A DNA stretch of 50,741 nt from Trichormus sp. NMC-1 (GCF_001858025.1 NZ_LZQD01000005.1:67690-118430); one strand, 5' to 3'; shown: positions 26,885 through 36,040, numbered from the stretch's first letter. Translations and numbers: made by a program. The notes: generated by a model from the sequence alone, not told the origin.

Positions 26885-27597
26885 GAGACTGTGTTAACTT
26901 CTTCAACAATCTGATTCCAAGCTAATTCAGGTTCAGCCGCAGCAGTGATAGGACGACCAATAACTAGATAATCTGCACCTGCAAGTATAGCTTGAGAAGG
27001 TGTGAGCGATCGCTTTTGATCTCCCTTTTCTGCCCAAGTTGGACGTACTCCTGGACAAACTAGTAAAAAATCATTTCCACAACTTTCTCGTAATTGTCCT
27101 ACTTCTTGGGGAGAACAAACCGCCCCATCTAAACCAGATTCTTGAGCTAAAAGCGCCATTTGTAAAGCAAATTCCGGCAATTCTAAAGGAATTTTCAAAT
27201 CAAACGCCAACTGTCTTGTAGAAATGCTAGTTAACAAAGTAATAGCGATTAACTTTGGTGGTTTAGTCCCCGCTTTTTCCGCCCCAATTTGCACAGCTTC
27301 CACCGCAGCCTTGAGGGCATCTTCACCATTAGTAGCGTGAATTGTCAATAAATCCACTCCATAACTAGCCGCAGCCCGACAAGCACCGGCGACAGTGTTG
27401 GGGATATCGTGAAATTTCAAATCTAGAAAAATCCGCTTTTGGCGAGATTTGAGAATTTCCAGAATAGTCGGACCAGTGCCGGTAAACAACTCCAAACCAA
27501 CTTTCCAGAAAGTGACTTGAGGAAGTTTATCAACAAGAGCGATCGCACTTTCTAAATCTGGTACATCTAAAGGAACGATAATTTTTTCAGTAGTCAT
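26881..27597 (-). CDS. pyrF: Orotidine-5'-phosphate decarboxylase
   Basis: 238 aa, the normal length of the bacterial enzyme that converts OMP to UMP in the last step of de novo pyrimidine synthesis. The catalytic motif [12 protein letters not shown] (about 58-69) carries the Asp-x-Lys-x-x-Asp set; IVPLDVPD near 7 and the phosphate-binding VIGRPIT near 216 are also present. ATG at 27595-27597, immediately downstream of CATTAGT-type heptamer repeats. First gene of a two-gene unit with the exported hypothetical protein. Confidence 0.97.
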   Translation of the reverse strand: MTTEKIIVPLDVPDLESAIALVDKLPQVTFWKVGLELFTGTGPTILEILKSRQKRIFLDLKFHDIPNTVAGACRAAASYGVDLLTIHATNGEDALKAAVEAVQIGAEKAGTKPPKLIAITLLTSISTRQLAFDLKIPLELPEFALQMALLAQESGLDGAVCSPQEVGQLRESCGNDFLLVCPGVRPTWAEKGDQKRSLTPSQAILAGADYLVIGRPITAAAEPELAWNQIVEEVNTVS

Positions 27598-27630
27598 TAG
27601 TCATTAGTCATTAGTCATTGGTCATTAGTC
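27596..27630. repeat. Heptamer tandem repeat (TCATTAG)
   Basis: About 4-5 copies of the 7-bp unit TCATTAG with one variant (TCATTGG) abut the pyrF start codon, in its 5' leader. A related series (AATGACC/AATGACT) is at 34679-34721. Confidence 0.8.
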
Positions 27631-27666
27631 AGGGGAAAACTCTTTGCTGTCTCCAGTCACCTATAC

Positions 27667-27791
27667 CTCGTTCCCAGTCTCTGACTGGGAATGCCATCAT
27701 TGAGGCTCTGCCTCTGTTATCTTTGATAGCCCAGCGTAAGCCATAGTCAGAGACTTATAGAATTCATTGCCATACAGAGTATGGGAACGAG
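27667..27791. repeat. MITE-like element, family C (CTCGTTCCCA ends)
   Basis: 125 bp with perfect 10-bp inverted ends: CTCGTTCCCA (27667-27676) and TGGGAACGAG (27782-27791). The interior GTCTCTGACTGGGAATG, GAGGCTCTGCCTC and AGAATTCATTGCCATACAGA is shared with 42008-42115. Non-coding. Confidence 0.88.
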
Positions 27792-27857
27792 AAAAAGAGA
27801 ATAGTCTAGTATTCTGCGCCGTAACGCAGCCTAATAGCTTTTTTCAACAACATTTGA

Positions 27858-29087
27858 CTATATAATAGGCATCGCTTCTTTTAAGCTTTCCTTAGAAGAA
27901 ACAAGTTTGATAAACTTATTTTTACCAACTTGTAAAACTCTACCGTCTAATTCGCTATGTTGTTGGTAAGAGGTATCAACATCAGTAATTTTAGTACCAT
28001 CTAAGCGCACTCCACCTTCTTGAATTTTGCGTTTCCCTTCTCCTGTACTCTTACACAAACCACAAGCACCGAGAATATAGGCTAATTTAGCGGGAAATTG
28101 AGGTATGGTATCTAGGAAAAAGATTGGTAATGCACCTTCCTTACCACCGCTTTTCGCTGCCTCTTTCGCCTCATTAGCCGCTTGTTCGCCGTGATACTGA
28201 CGGACAATTTCCCAAGCGAGAAATTCTTGGCGATCGCGCGGGTTTTCTGGCAGACTATCCAAAGGTAAATCTGTCAGCAATTCAAAATACTGTGACAGTA
28301 AATTATCTGGCACACCTTGCAACTTCTGATATTTTTGGGAAGGATGTTCTCCCAAAGCAACATAATTACCTAAAGACTTAGACATCTTTTGTACACCATC
28401 AGTACCAATCAAAATTGGCAGAAGTAGCCCAAACTGAGGCTTTATCCCGAAATGGCGTTGTAAATCTCGCCCCACAGCGATGTTAAATTTTTGGTCAGTT
28501 CCGCCCAACTCCACGTCAGCCTCAACAGCCACAGAATCAAAACCCTGCATTAGTGGATACAGGAACTCATGGAGGAAAATCGGATTCTCCTTTTTATAAC
28601 GTTCTGCAAAACCTTCTTTGGCTAACATTTGTCCAACAGTCATGGTGGAAAGTAACTCCAAAGTTTTCCCCAAATCTAGACGGGAAAGCCATTCCGAGTT
28701 ATAACGCACCTCCAACCGACCAGGTGTGTCAAAATCTAAAATAGGACGCACTTGGTCAAGATAAGTTTGGGCATTTTGTGCTACATCAGCTTCTGTCAGT
28801 TGACGACGCACATCAGATTTGCCAGTAGGATCACCAATACGTGCGGTAAAATCACCAATAATCAGAACAGCTGTATGACCAGCATCTTGAAAAGCCCGTA
28901 GTTTGCGTACTGGTATACTATGACCAAGATGAATATCCGCACCCGTAGGATCAATACCCAGCTTGACTCTTAAAGGACGATTTGCATTTGCTAAACGCTG
29001 TTCTAGACTTTCAGTTTCACTATGATCATGAGGTTCCGGAAAAATTTCTGCCACACCACGATGCAGCCAAGAGAAATCTTGAGCCAT
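27858..29087 (-). CDS. tyrS: Tyrosyl-tRNA synthetase
   Basis: 409 aa from ATG 29085-29087, the start that gives the N-terminus [17 protein letters not shown] usual in cyanobacteria; the frame is open 22 codons further to TTG 29153. Class I signature HLGHS (HIGH-like) lies near residue 57 and KMSKS near 235; the C-terminal S4 RNA-binding domain (about 340-400) holds QEGGVRLDG. It charges tRNA-Tyr in the cytoplasm. This is the TyrS variant with KMSKS rather than KFGKT (TyrZ-like). Divergent from the penicillin-binding protein gene. Confidence 0.96.
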   Translation of the reverse strand: MAQDFSWLHRGVAEIFPEPHDHSETESLEQRLANANRPLRVKLGIDPTGADIHLGHSIPVRKLRAFQDAGHTAVLIIGDFTARIGDPTGKSDVRRQLTEADVAQNAQTYLDQVRPILDFDTPGRLEVRYNSEWLSRLDLGKTLELLSTMTVGQMLAKEGFAERYKKENPIFLHEFLYPLMQGFDSVAVEADVELGGTDQKFNIAVGRDLQRHFGIKPQFGLLLPILIGTDGVQKMSKSLGNYVALGEHPSQKYQKLQGVPDNLLSQYFELLTDLPLDSLPENPRDRQEFLAWEIVRQYHGEQAANEAKEAAKSGGKEGALPIFFLDTIPQFPAKLAYILGACGLCKSTGEGKRKIQEGGVRLDGTKITDVDTSYQQHSELDGRVLQVGKNKFIKLVSSKESLKEAMPII

Positions 29088-29260
29088 ACTAAGGGATTCA
29101 CTATTAACTACATTTTGCACTTTAGAAATTAGGTTAGTTATGTTCACTGGCAAATTATCCGTTTACTGCGCTGCCAAACTACTATAATTGCAAAAAATTA
29201 ACCGTCTGATTTCATTGAATGAATTACATTTATATTTACAAGTGAGGAAGTGAGATCGCC

Positions 29261-31183
29261 GTGTCGTCTAGGACTTTTGAAGACAAACAGCCACCAGAGA
29301 AGGCTTCATCTGGTTTTGAGTTTTTCAAAGGAGTAGGTCAGGTAACTGGCGGTACTCTGTTATCTATCACCTTGCTGGCAAGCTCTATTGTAGCCGGAGG
29401 ACTAGTTGGACTAGCCATTAGTTTCCGCAATTTGCCAGATGTGAGACAACTACGTAACTTTTCTCCTTCAGAAACTACATTCATATATGACATTAAAGGT
29501 AAGCTCTTAACAAGTGTTCACGGGGAAGCAAACCGAGAAGTTGTACCCCTAGATAAAATTTCCCCCAATCTCAAACGGGCAGTATTAGCCAGTGAAGATG
29601 CTACCTTCTACACTCACCACGGTATTAACCCTAGTGGTGTTGGGCGGGCTGTGGTAGTCAACTTGATAGCAGGGGGTGTGAAAGAGGGTGGTTCTACCAT
29701 CACCATGCAGTTGGTGAAAAACCTGTTTTTGTCTCAAAAGCGTGCTTTTACCCGCAAGTTAGCAGAGGCAGTTTTAGCAATTAGGCTAGAGCAAATTCTC
29801 ACCAAAGACCAAATTTTAGAAATGTACCTCAATCAAGTTTATTGGGGTCATAACAACTACGGTGTACAAACAGCGGCACGTAGTTACTTTAACAAGTCAT
29901 CAGCAAGTTTAACTTTGGCTGAGTCAGCAATGATGGCGGGTTTAATCCCAGCCCCAGAAGAATACAGCCCATTTGCCAATATGAAGCTGGCAAAACAGAA
30001 ACAAAAGGAAGTTCTGGGGCGGATGCTAGAATTGACTTGGATTACCCAAAAGGAATACGACGACGCTCTCAAGCAAGAAATCAAACTTGGTAGAATTAGG
30101 TCATTTCAAGGCAGTGCTTCACCTTATATCACCAATACCGTAGCCCAAGAATTGGCGAAAAAGTTTGGGCGGGAAGCGCTGCTAAAAGGTGGAATGCGGG
30201 TGCAAACCACAGTTGATGCCAAATTTCAAGAAATGGCAGAGGCAACGGTCAACAAGTGGCATAAAACTTTACTTGGACAAGGGTTATACAAAAACCAACT
30301 CGCCCTAGTAGCAGTTGATCCCCGGACACATTTTGTCAAAGCTCTAGTCGGTGGAGTAGATCCTAAAGCCAGTGAATTCAATCGCGCCACCCAAGCTCTA
30401 CGCCAGCCAGGATCTTCTTTTAAACCCTTTGTTTATTATGCAGCCTTTGCCACTGGCAAATATGGGCCAGATAGCACAGTGGTAGATTCCCCAGTCAGCT
30501 ACCGAGATGGTAATGGTTGGTACTTTCCGAGAAACTATGATGGCGGCTTTAGCGGCTCTATGTCAATTCGCACTGCTCTGGCTCAGTCTCGCAATATCCC
30601 CGTGATTAAGCTTGGTAAAGCGGTGGGCATGAATAAAGTAATTGAAATCTGTCGCACTTTGGGCATTATGAGTCCAATGGAACCTGTAACTTCTTTGCCT
30701 TTAGGTGCAATTGGGATGACACCTCTAGAAATGGCTAGTGCCTATGCTACCTTTGCCAATTATGGCTGGCAGTCGCCACCAACAGTAATTGTGCGAGTCA
30801 CAGATAGCAGTGGGAATGTGTTACTCGACAACACACCCAAACCGCAGCGAGTCCTTGATCCTTGGGCATCGGCAGCGATTATTGATGTCATGCAATCTGT
30901 AGTCACAAGTGGTACAGGTAAAGGTGCTGCTCTAGATAGGCCAGCCGCAGGTAAGACGGGAACAACTTCCTCTGAAAAAGATATTTGGTTTGTGGGTACA
31001 GTACCACAACTCACAACTGCTGTCTGGGTAGGGAGGGACGATAACCGTCAATTGTCCAGTGGTGCAACAGGTGGTGGTATGGTTGCTCCCATCTGGCGTG
31101 ATTTTATGGTGAAAGCTCTCAAGGATGTACCTGTAGAAAAGTTCAAGTCACCCTCCCAGTTTACTCGCCCTAAATCAAATTAG
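29261..31183 (+). CDS. Class A penicillin-binding protein (PBP1A family)
   Basis: 640 aa, GTG start at 29261. A transmembrane anchor lies at about residues 35-60. The GT51 transglycosylase domain shows EDATFYTHHG near 112 (catalytic Glu) and GGSTITMQLVKN near 144. The transpeptidase domain has SSFK near 385 (Ser nucleophile), SRN near 443 and KTGTTS near 564. It polymerises and cross-links peptidoglycan on the periplasmic side of the inner membrane. All motifs are intact. The gene is alone and divergent from tyrS. GAGG at 29243-29246 is rather far (14 nt) from the GTG. Confidence 0.95.
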   Translation: MSSRTFEDKQPPEKASSGFEFFKGVGQVTGGTLLSITLLASSIVAGGLVGLAISFRNLPDVRQLRNFSPSETTFIYDIKGKLLTSVHGEANREVVPLDKISPNLKRAVLASEDATFYTHHGINPSGVGRAVVVNLIAGGVKEGGSTITMQLVKNLFLSQKRAFTRKLAEAVLAIRLEQILTKDQILEMYLNQVYWGHNNYGVQTAARSYFNKSSASLTLAESAMMAGLIPAPEEYSPFANMKLAKQKQKEVLGRMLELTWITQKEYDDALKQEIKLGRIRSFQGSASPYITNTVAQELAKKFGREALLKGGMRVQTTVDAKFQEMAEATVNKWHKTLLGQGLYKNQLALVAVDPRTHFVKALVGGVDPKASEFNRATQALRQPGSSFKPFVYYAAFATGKYGPDSTVVDSPVSYRDGNGWYFPRNYDGGFSGSMSIRTALAQSRNIPVIKLGKAVGMNKVIEICRTLGIMSPMEPVTSLPLGAIGMTPLEMASAYATFANYGWQSPPTVIVRVTDSSGNVLLDNTPKPQRVLDPWASAAIIDVMQSVVTSGTGKGAALDRPAAGKTGTTSSEKDIWFVGTVPQLTTAVWVGRDDNRQLSSGATGGGMVAPIWRDFMVKALKDVPVEKFKSPSQFTRPKSN

Positions 31184-31189
31184 TGTTAA

Positions 31190-31340
31190 TGGAGGCAGGG
31201 AGCGGGGCAGGGGGCAGGGAGCAGGGAGCAGTAGGTAATTATTTCTCCTCATCTCCCCATCTCCCCATCTTGAGCGTCCCCGCGTCCCCGCGTCTCCCTG
31301 TCCCCGCGTCTCCCCATCTCCCCATCTCCCCAGTCTCCAG
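31190..31340. repeat. Low-complexity G/C-rich repeats (GGGCAGGGAGCA, TCTCCCCA, CCGCGTC)
   Basis: Directly after the PBP gene, copies of GGGAGCA-type units are followed by TCTCCCCA and CCGCGTCC units in tandem. A plus-strand frame of 81 codons crosses them but has only Ser/Pro repeats and is not a gene. Similar stretches recur near 16033, 31944 and 42855. Confidence 0.8.
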
Positions 31341-31664
31341 TCATAATTGTTTTTCTAGCTCTGTTTTCATCCTTTGTAGGGTGACATTCATTTGCTCAAA
31401 CATTTGTTGCGGAGTGACACCAAACTGACCCATCTGAGTTTTAAGCTGCTGCATGGTCATTTGCGCCATGAAATCTTCTGATAGCTCGAACCGCTTCATA
31501 AAGACGCGATATCTATCCATCATTGCTTCCATTTGCTCAATAAACAGCTTTTTGCCCTCGCGGTCAAATTTGCCGTAGTTGTTGCCAAGTTGAATCAGCG
31601 CTTGATAATCTTCAAACAGCTGTTTGGCTTCTTGCTGAACTATTTCAGAATCAAAGAATCCCAT
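31341..31664 (-). CDS. DUF1825 family protein
   Basis: 107 aa from ATG 31662-31664 (MGFFDSEIVQQEAKQLFEDY), the conserved start of this cyanobacterial family; the frame is open 14 codons further upstream without conservation. It is almost fully helical with Met- and Gln-rich stretches (FMAQMTMQQLKTQMGQ). No catalytic motif or membrane segment. Function unknown. It is convergent with the PBP gene, with only low-complexity repeats between. Confidence 0.9.
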   Translation of the reverse strand: MGFFDSEIVQQEAKQLFEDYQALIQLGNNYGKFDREGKKLFIEQMEAMMDRYRVFMKRFELSEDFMAQMTMQQLKTQMGQFGVTPQQMFEQMNVTLQRMKTELEKQL

Positions 31665-31764
31665 TTTGCTTCTATTCAACCGAGTGTTATTACTCAGTAA
31701 CTTCAAATTTTGCCTCTATTTCTATTTTAGTCCAGGGGACAAATCAATTCAAAATTCAAAATAT

Positions 31765-31796
31765 AGCAGGAGTCAGGAGTCAGGAGTCAGGAGTAA
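31765..31796. repeat. Heptamer tandem repeat (GGAGTCA)
   Basis: About four copies of the 7-bp unit GGAGTCA lie in the leader of the DUF1825 gene; one more short tandem repeat of period 7. Confidence 0.75.
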
Positions 31797-31911
31797 AACC
31801 CTCTTGTAGTGGGAGTTTCATTATCAATTGATGTCCTAACCACCCTGTCCACGGCTATAGTGCTGACAGCAGGCCACTTTTACAAAATTCCATAGAACTG
31901 CTGAGAGGGAT

Positions 31912-31938
31912 TGGGATATTTTTTAATTTGGAAGTCCC
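31912..31938. repeat. Right end of a family B MITE-like element
   Basis: ATATTTTTTAATTTGGAAGTCCC matches the inverted complement of the family B left end (GGGACTTCCAAATAAAAAA). The matching left end is not clear, so this is probably a partial copy. CCGCGTCCCCG repeats follow it. Confidence 0.6.
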
Positions 31939-31988
31939 TAACCGTCCCCGCGTCCCCGTTTCTCCGCGTCCCCGTGTCTTCTGCGGGC

Positions 31989-32924
31989 TTAAGAATCTTT
32001 TTTAGATAAAAATCGATTTAATAAGGCGGCGATACCCACAGCTTTGGCAACTGATTTAGGATTAGCGTTTTCAGTAGATTGAATGTTCAGTTGAGCAGCG
32101 TATTTCAAAGCTAGGGGTTGAGTGGGATTGAGTTTTAATGCTTGACGTATGTAAACCTTAGCCATTCCTAGGAATTTCTGTTGGAAATGTACTACCCCCA
32201 GTAATGCATAATAATCGCTGTTATTTGGTTCTAGCTTGATAGCATCGCGCAGTTCTTGTACTGCTAGATCCCATTTTCCTTGTTCTCCATACTGAACAGC
32301 CCGCTCATAGTTACGTCGAGCATAGTTGATCGGATTGGGGGTAAGATTTTTTTCTTGAGGTAATTTCAGATCGACTGGTTTGATTTCTGGTCGGGGGATG
32401 ATGGACTTCGATGAAGTTGTCCACTGTTCTGTGTTTGAAGCATTATTTTTGTGTAAGGATAAATAAACTAAATTCAGTTTACTGATTTGTTTAGTAACTT
32501 GATGTGATTGCGAGAGTGACTTATATTGGGCAGAGGCATAAGAAGTGATGGCTTTTTCATAGAAAAACTCAGCCTCATTAAGAGACAGGGACATGATGTC
32601 GAGATTGAGTCCAGTTTGAAGAACTAAAACTTCCTGTTGGTCTAAGTCTAGAGCTTTTAAGCGCAACATTTCTACTATGTTGAGCCGTTTTTTTGTCTGT
32701 TTCAATTCCTGGTAAGCTGGGTTAACTAAACGAGTCAATATGACTCTGCCTAATTCAGCATCTCGATTATTAGTATTGATATAGTTATCAGGATGTAGTT
32801 GCTTTGCTAAGGCATGATAACGTTTAAAAACTTGATGATCATCCGCATTCACAGAAACTCCCAATACAGCATATGGGTCAATGAGTAGTTCAAGTACTTC
32901 TGGTGGCAGGGAGTTCTGTGACAT
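31989..32924 (-). CDS. J-domain protein with C-terminal TPR repeats
   Basis: 311 aa. Residues about 15-80 form a J domain (DPYAVLGVSVNADDHQVF...) with an intact HPD in KQLHPDNY near 42-48, so it should stimulate an Hsp70. A Ser/Thr-rich linker follows, and residues about 200-275 hold two or three TPRs (WDLAVQELRDAIKLEPNN, YYALLGVVHFQQ). The C-terminus (KAVGIAALLNRFLSKKDS) is basic. It is probably a cytoplasmic or membrane-associated co-chaperone. ATG at 32922-32924. No hsp70 gene is adjacent, but an Hsp70 operon lies 2.6 kb away. Confidence 0.9.
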   Translation of the reverse strand: MSQNSLPPEVLELLIDPYAVLGVSVNADDHQVFKRYHALAKQLHPDNYINTNNRDAELGRVILTRLVNPAYQELKQTKKRLNIVEMLRLKALDLDQQEVLVLQTGLNLDIMSLSLNEAEFFYEKAITSYASAQYKSLSQSHQVTKQISKLNLVYLSLHKNNASNTEQWTTSSKSIIPRPEIKPVDLKLPQEKNLTPNPINYARRNYERAVQYGEQGKWDLAVQELRDAIKLEPNNSDYYALLGVVHFQQKFLGMAKVYIRQALKLNPTQPLALKYAAQLNIQSTENANPKSVAKAVGIAALLNRFLSKKDS

Positions 32925-33418
32925 TTTAGTAAAATTTGCATATAAAAGCTTTAAGGTGGCAGCAAAGCTAAGTGCAGACTCAGAAATGTTGAATTAGGGG
33001 AATTAATGCCCAGGGTTTGTAATGATATATATAGCAGTTATATGTGATTTTTTTGTATCCCTGACGGGAGTGTATGGCTAAGGCCACCCAAGCTAGAGTC
33101 AAAATGGTCTGTGTTCTGGCTGGGCTTAAACAACTCAGTACCCGGATTTTCCTTGTTTTCTGTTAAGAGTTAAGAGTTAAGTAGATGGTTAGAAAATTAA
33201 GATGTTGGTCGGTTTTTTCAACAATTAAACAGGAATTGTACATAGCTTAGTTGTTTGAATTTACTTAACTTGTCAGAAGTAACCGATAACTATTGACTAA
33301 ATCCATAAAATAGATTTAGATATGCATTTTTTGTTTCATAGTTCACTATGCTGAATTAATCTAAGTGAATTTGCTAGGTTGACTGTTTTGTCTTAGGAGT
33401 TGTGGTATTTGGAGACTG
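32925..33418. other. Divergent intergenic region, 494 bp
   Basis: It separates the J-domain/TPR gene from the TM2 gene. An ATG frame of 30 codons at 33074-33166, with GGGAG 7 nt upstream, could encode a small basic/hydrophobic peptide, but nothing else supports it. TTAAGAG heptamer repeats follow at about 33162-33181. Otherwise AT-rich with no clear structure. Confidence 0.4.
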
Positions 33419-33802
33419 ATGGATATGATTTTAAACAAACGGAAAAGCCGAAGCATTGCTGCTATTTTAGCCTTTTCTGGCACAATGACAATTTCAGGAT
33501 TACATAAATTTTACTTAGGACAACCACTATGGGGAATTGTATATGTTTTGTTGTCTTGGACACCAATCCCTAAAGTGGCTAGTGCTATAGAGGGAGTTTG
33601 GTATTTAGCCCAAGATGAAGAGGCTTTTGACCGAAATTTTAATTTCGGTAAGTCAGCAGCTAAGGTTTCTCTTCAGGTCAGTAATCAAGTAGAATCAGTA
33701 GCTAGTGCGGTACGTGAGTTGGATGCTCTGCGCCAAGATGGTTTAATTTCGGAGTATGAATTTGAGCAAAAGCGCCGCCATCTGCTAGACCAGATTTCTT
33801 GA
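33419..33802 (+). CDS. TM2 domain and SHOCT-domain membrane protein
   Basis: 127 aa. Residues 10-70 form a TM2 domain: two hydrophobic helices around SGLHKFYLGQPLWGIVY, which carries the conserved G-x-H-x-F-Y-x-G motif. Residues about 98-127 (LDALRQDGLISEYEFEQKRRHLLD) are a SHOCT motif, a short C-terminal domain often implicated in oligomerisation. It should lie in the inner or thylakoid membrane. Function unknown. The HhH-protein gene begins 14 nt downstream, so the two are probably one transcript. Confidence 0.88.
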   Translation: MDMILNKRKSRSIAAILAFSGTMTISGLHKFYLGQPLWGIVYVLLSWTPIPKVASAIEGVWYLAQDEEAFDRNFNFGKSAAKVSLQVSNQVESVASAVRELDALRQDGLISEYEFEQKRRHLLDQIS

Positions 33803-33816
33803 AGCAAGCACAAACG

Positions 33817-34350
33817 ATGAACAACTGGCTACCTTTAAATCTGAAATTGCAAAAACTCCGCGCCAAGCTGGTGAACGATCCTTACTATCGTCTCCAATCT
33901 GGGGAAGAAATTCAGATGGCGGCACAACTGGGTATGCGTATTGATGCTAATCAAGCAACTGTTGATGATTGGCTGCGTTTACCTGGTTTGTCTATTCATC
34001 AAGGGCGATCGCTTGTGGAACTTTCCCGCTCTGGTGTTAAATTTTATTGTATTGAGGATATTGCTGCGGCTTTGAGTGTGCCTGTACAGCGGCTAGAACC
34101 ACTGAAACCTCTACTTAATTTTAGTTACTATGATGACGAATCTCTAGATAAACCTACTTACTTGCTGAACCCGAATACAGCAACATTAGAGAGTTTAGCG
34201 AAAATTCCTTTTATAGATTTGCCCCTAGCCCAAGCAGTATTGCAGAACCGTGTCACTGCTGGGCTTTATCGTAATCTGGTTGATTTTCAGCAACGCCTAG
34301 AATTATCTGGTGAAGCGATCGCTCAGTTAATGTATTATCTGCGGTTTTAG
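33817..34350 (+). CDS. ComEA-like helix-hairpin-helix protein
   Basis: 177 aa from ATG 33817; an in-frame TTG at 33799 overlaps the upstream stop codon but is less likely. Two HhH-type units are visible: ATVDDWLRLPGLSIHQGRSLVELSR in the first half, and LNPNTATLESLAKIPFIDLPLAQAVLQNR near 115-145, which matches the ComEA-type N-x-N-T-A motif. HhH motifs bind DNA backbone without sequence preference. No signal peptide, unlike true ComEA. It follows the TM2/SHOCT gene closely. The link to competence is not shown. Confidence 0.85.
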   Translation: MNNWLPLNLKLQKLRAKLVNDPYYRLQSGEEIQMAAQLGMRIDANQATVDDWLRLPGLSIHQGRSLVELSRSGVKFYCIEDIAAALSVPVQRLEPLKPLLNFSYYDDESLDKPTYLLNPNTATLESLAKIPFIDLPLAQAVLQNRVTAGLYRNLVDFQQRLELSGEAIAQLMYYLRF

Positions 34351-34373
34351 GAAGAAGGTGACAGGTGACAGGT

Positions 34374-34647
34374 GAACCAGCGCGGTCTTGGGGGTTTCCC
34401 CCATGAGCGACTGGTGAACCCGAAGGGTGACAGGTGACAGGTGAACCAGCGCGGTCTTGGGGGTTTCCCCCATGAGCGACTGGTGAACCCGAAGGGTGAC
34501 AGGTGACAGGTGAACCAGCGCGGTCTTGGGGGTTTCCCCCATGAGCGACTGGTGAACCCGAAGGGTGACAGGTGACAGGTGAACCAGCGCGGTCTTGGGG
34601 GTTTCCCCCATGAGCGACTGGTGAACCCGAAGGGTGACAGGTGACAG
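34374..34647. repeat. Tandem repeat, 4 copies of a 69-bp unit
   Basis: The unit starts GAACCAGCGCGGTCTTGGGG at 34374, 34443, 34512 and 34581, exactly 69 bp apart, and the copies look identical. Each contains the self-complementary GGGGGTTTCCCCC followed by CATGAGCGACTGGTGAACCC, and is separated by GTGACAGGTGACAGGT. Since 69 is a multiple of 3, frames across it stay open (a 94-codon minus-strand frame with a 23-residue repeat); I regard that as an artefact. Confidence 0.95.
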
Positions 34648-34678
34648 AAAGAAAGCAGAGGAGGCAGGGAGAGATTAA

Positions 34679-34721
34679 CTAATGACCAATGACCAATGAC
34701 TAATGACTAATGATTAATGAT
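34679..34721. repeat. Heptamer tandem repeat (AATGACC/AATGACT/AATGATT)
   Basis: Six or so 7-bp units that drift from AATGACC to AATGACT to AATGATT, ending at the stop codon of the signal peptidase gene. A related series is at 27596-27630. Confidence 0.85.
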
Positions 34722-35293
34722 TAAATTACCCCAAGACGGTCTAAAGGCCAGAAGCGAAAGGTAGCGCGACCAATGAGGTTTTTTCGTGGTAAAAAGCCCC
34801 AGTAGCGAGAGTCATTGCTATCGTTGCGGTTGTCTCCCATCACAAAAAATTCATTTTCTGGGACTGTTACGGCTGGGAATGGTTGATTTGGGGGTTCGGC
34901 GATGTAGTCTTCTGGTAAGGGTTGACCATTGAGGTAAACTTTACCCTTATTAACACTAATTACCTCTCCGGGCATACCAATTACCCGTTTGATAAAGGCT
35001 TGATTTTTTTCATATCCCCGACGTTGCAATTCTGGTGGTGAGGAAAAAACGACTATATCGCCAGTTTTGGGAAGGTGAAAATGATAGGATACTTTTTCTA
35101 CTACTAAGCGATCGCCTGTGTGTAAGGTGGGGTACATTGATGCTGATGGGATTAACCGAGGTTCGGCGATAAATGTTCTAATCACCAGTGCTAAACATAA
35201 AGCGATCGCAATTAAAGTCAGATTTTCTTGCCAACCATGCCATGTTTTTGAGGATGTGGAAGTTTCTTTAATATTACTTTTGTCAGGATTCAT
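34721..35293 (-). CDS. lepB: Signal peptidase I
   Basis: 190 aa from ATG 35291-35293; an in-frame TTG at 35308 is less likely. One transmembrane segment lies at about 20-42 (LTLIAIALCLALVIRTFI). The serine of the catalytic Ser-Lys dyad is in IPSASMYPTL near 53; the Lys is in FIKRVIGMPGE near 96; and MGDNRNDSNDSRYWG near 150 is the box E region. It cleaves signal peptides on the outer face of the inner or thylakoid membrane. It ends in a heptamer repeat and is followed by the 69-bp repeat. Many cyanobacteria have two lepB genes; this one belongs to the short form. Confidence 0.95.
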   Translation of the reverse strand: MNPDKSNIKETSTSSKTWHGWQENLTLIAIALCLALVIRTFIAEPRLIPSASMYPTLHTGDRLVVEKVSYHFHLPKTGDIVVFSSPPELQRRGYEKNQAFIKRVIGMPGEVISVNKGKVYLNGQPLPEDYIAEPPNQPFPAVTVPENEFFVMGDNRNDSNDSRYWGFLPRKNLIGRATFRFWPLDRLGVI

Positions 35294-35404
35294 AGTATTT
35301 TTCAGCAAGTTTAAATTTGGAACTACCTTGACTATTGTGACTCTAAATGTATATTTATTAGTACTTTTGGTTCTGTGCGAACCTTTACAAATAAATAATC
35401 TGAA

Positions 35405-35512
35405 TATAGCGTTTCTTAATCACATGAGGTACATTATAGCCACCTCCACGAAACAGCGGGGAGGGGGTTGGGGGTGGGGTGATTGTATCTCACTCAACCG
35501 ATAAACGCTATA
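35405..35512. repeat. MITE-like element, family A
   Basis: 108 bp with inverted ends TATAGCGTTT (35405-35414) and AAACGCTATA (35503-35512). It shares the interior ACATGAGGTACATTATAGCC and GGGGAGGGGGTTGGGGGTGG with 50483-50588. It abuts the stop codon (35513-35515) of the GrpE-like gene exactly, so it forms the start of that gene's 3' end. Confidence 0.88.
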
Positions 35513-36040
35513 TTAATTTATAGTTTCATTTATAATTTCATTTATATTATCATCTAAATTTGATTCTACTTTAGCGGTAATTACTTCTGTAGGACGGAGA
35601 ATTTTATCACCCCAACGAAATCCGCGACGGACAATTTTAGTAATTGTTTGGTCGGGAACATCAGTTCTTTCTTCTCGATCTATGACTCGACACAAGTTAA
35701 AATCTGGTTCTGTAGTTGTCAATTCTATAGGTAAAAGTTGGCGTTTTCCTAGTACGCTGATAAATTTACGATTAACTGCGGCTATGGAACGGGGTAAGCG
35801 TTCTATAAATTCTGGACTGGGGTTAGGGTTATTTTCCAGATAGTCTAATAATGCTTCTAGTGCATCAGCAACTTCTAACAGTTCTAAAAATAAATCTTCA
35901 GTTTGGGCTGCGGTTTGAGTTTTTTGTTCTCTTAGAGATTGTTGCAAGACAACATTTTCTTTTTCGAGAATACCAAGTTTTTGGATGAGTAAATCGCGTA
36001 ACTCTTGACTTAGAGGATAAATTGGAGGTAATTCAGACAC
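35513..36040 (-). CDS. GrpE-like nucleotide exchange factor (last gene of the Hsp70 operon)
   Basis: 175 aa, GTG start at 36038-36040, 2 nt after the J-like gene stop codon. The N-terminal half is a long helix (LQQSLREQKTQTAAQTEDLFLELLEVADALEALLDYL) as in GrpE. The C-terminal beta-rich part includes DVPDQTITKIVRRGFRWGDKILRPTEVITA, matching the GrpE signature (a hydrophobic/Arg-Gly-(F/Y) segment). GrpE exchanges ADP on Hsp70. It differs enough from housekeeping GrpE (shorter, different core) to suggest a dedicated partner for the Hsp70 encoded upstream. Its stop codon is abutted by a MITE. Confidence 0.85.
   Translation of the reverse strand: MSELPPIYPLSQELRDLLIQKLGILEKENVVLQQSLREQKTQTAAQTEDLFLELLEVADALEALLDYLENNPNPSPEFIERLPRSIAAVNRKFISVLGKRQLLPIELTTTEPDFNLCRVIDREERTDVPDQTITKIVRRGFRWGDKILRPTEVITAKVESNLDDNINEIINETIN

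Noticed and set aside
31183-31428. 81-codon plus-strand frame after the PBP gene
   Set aside because: It is built of Ser/Pro-coding low-complexity repeats and overlaps the DUF1825 gene.
33074-33166. 30-codon ORF with a GGGAG upstream
   Set aside because: Too short and without conservation evidence; kept as a note in the intergenic entry.
34327-34611. 94-codon minus-strand frame with a 23-residue repeat
   Set aside because: It is the automatic product of a 69-bp tandem repeat (a multiple of 3), not a gene.
34374-34647. CRISPR array
   Set aside because: The 69-bp units are directly adjacent and identical throughout, with no variable spacers and no cas genes nearby.
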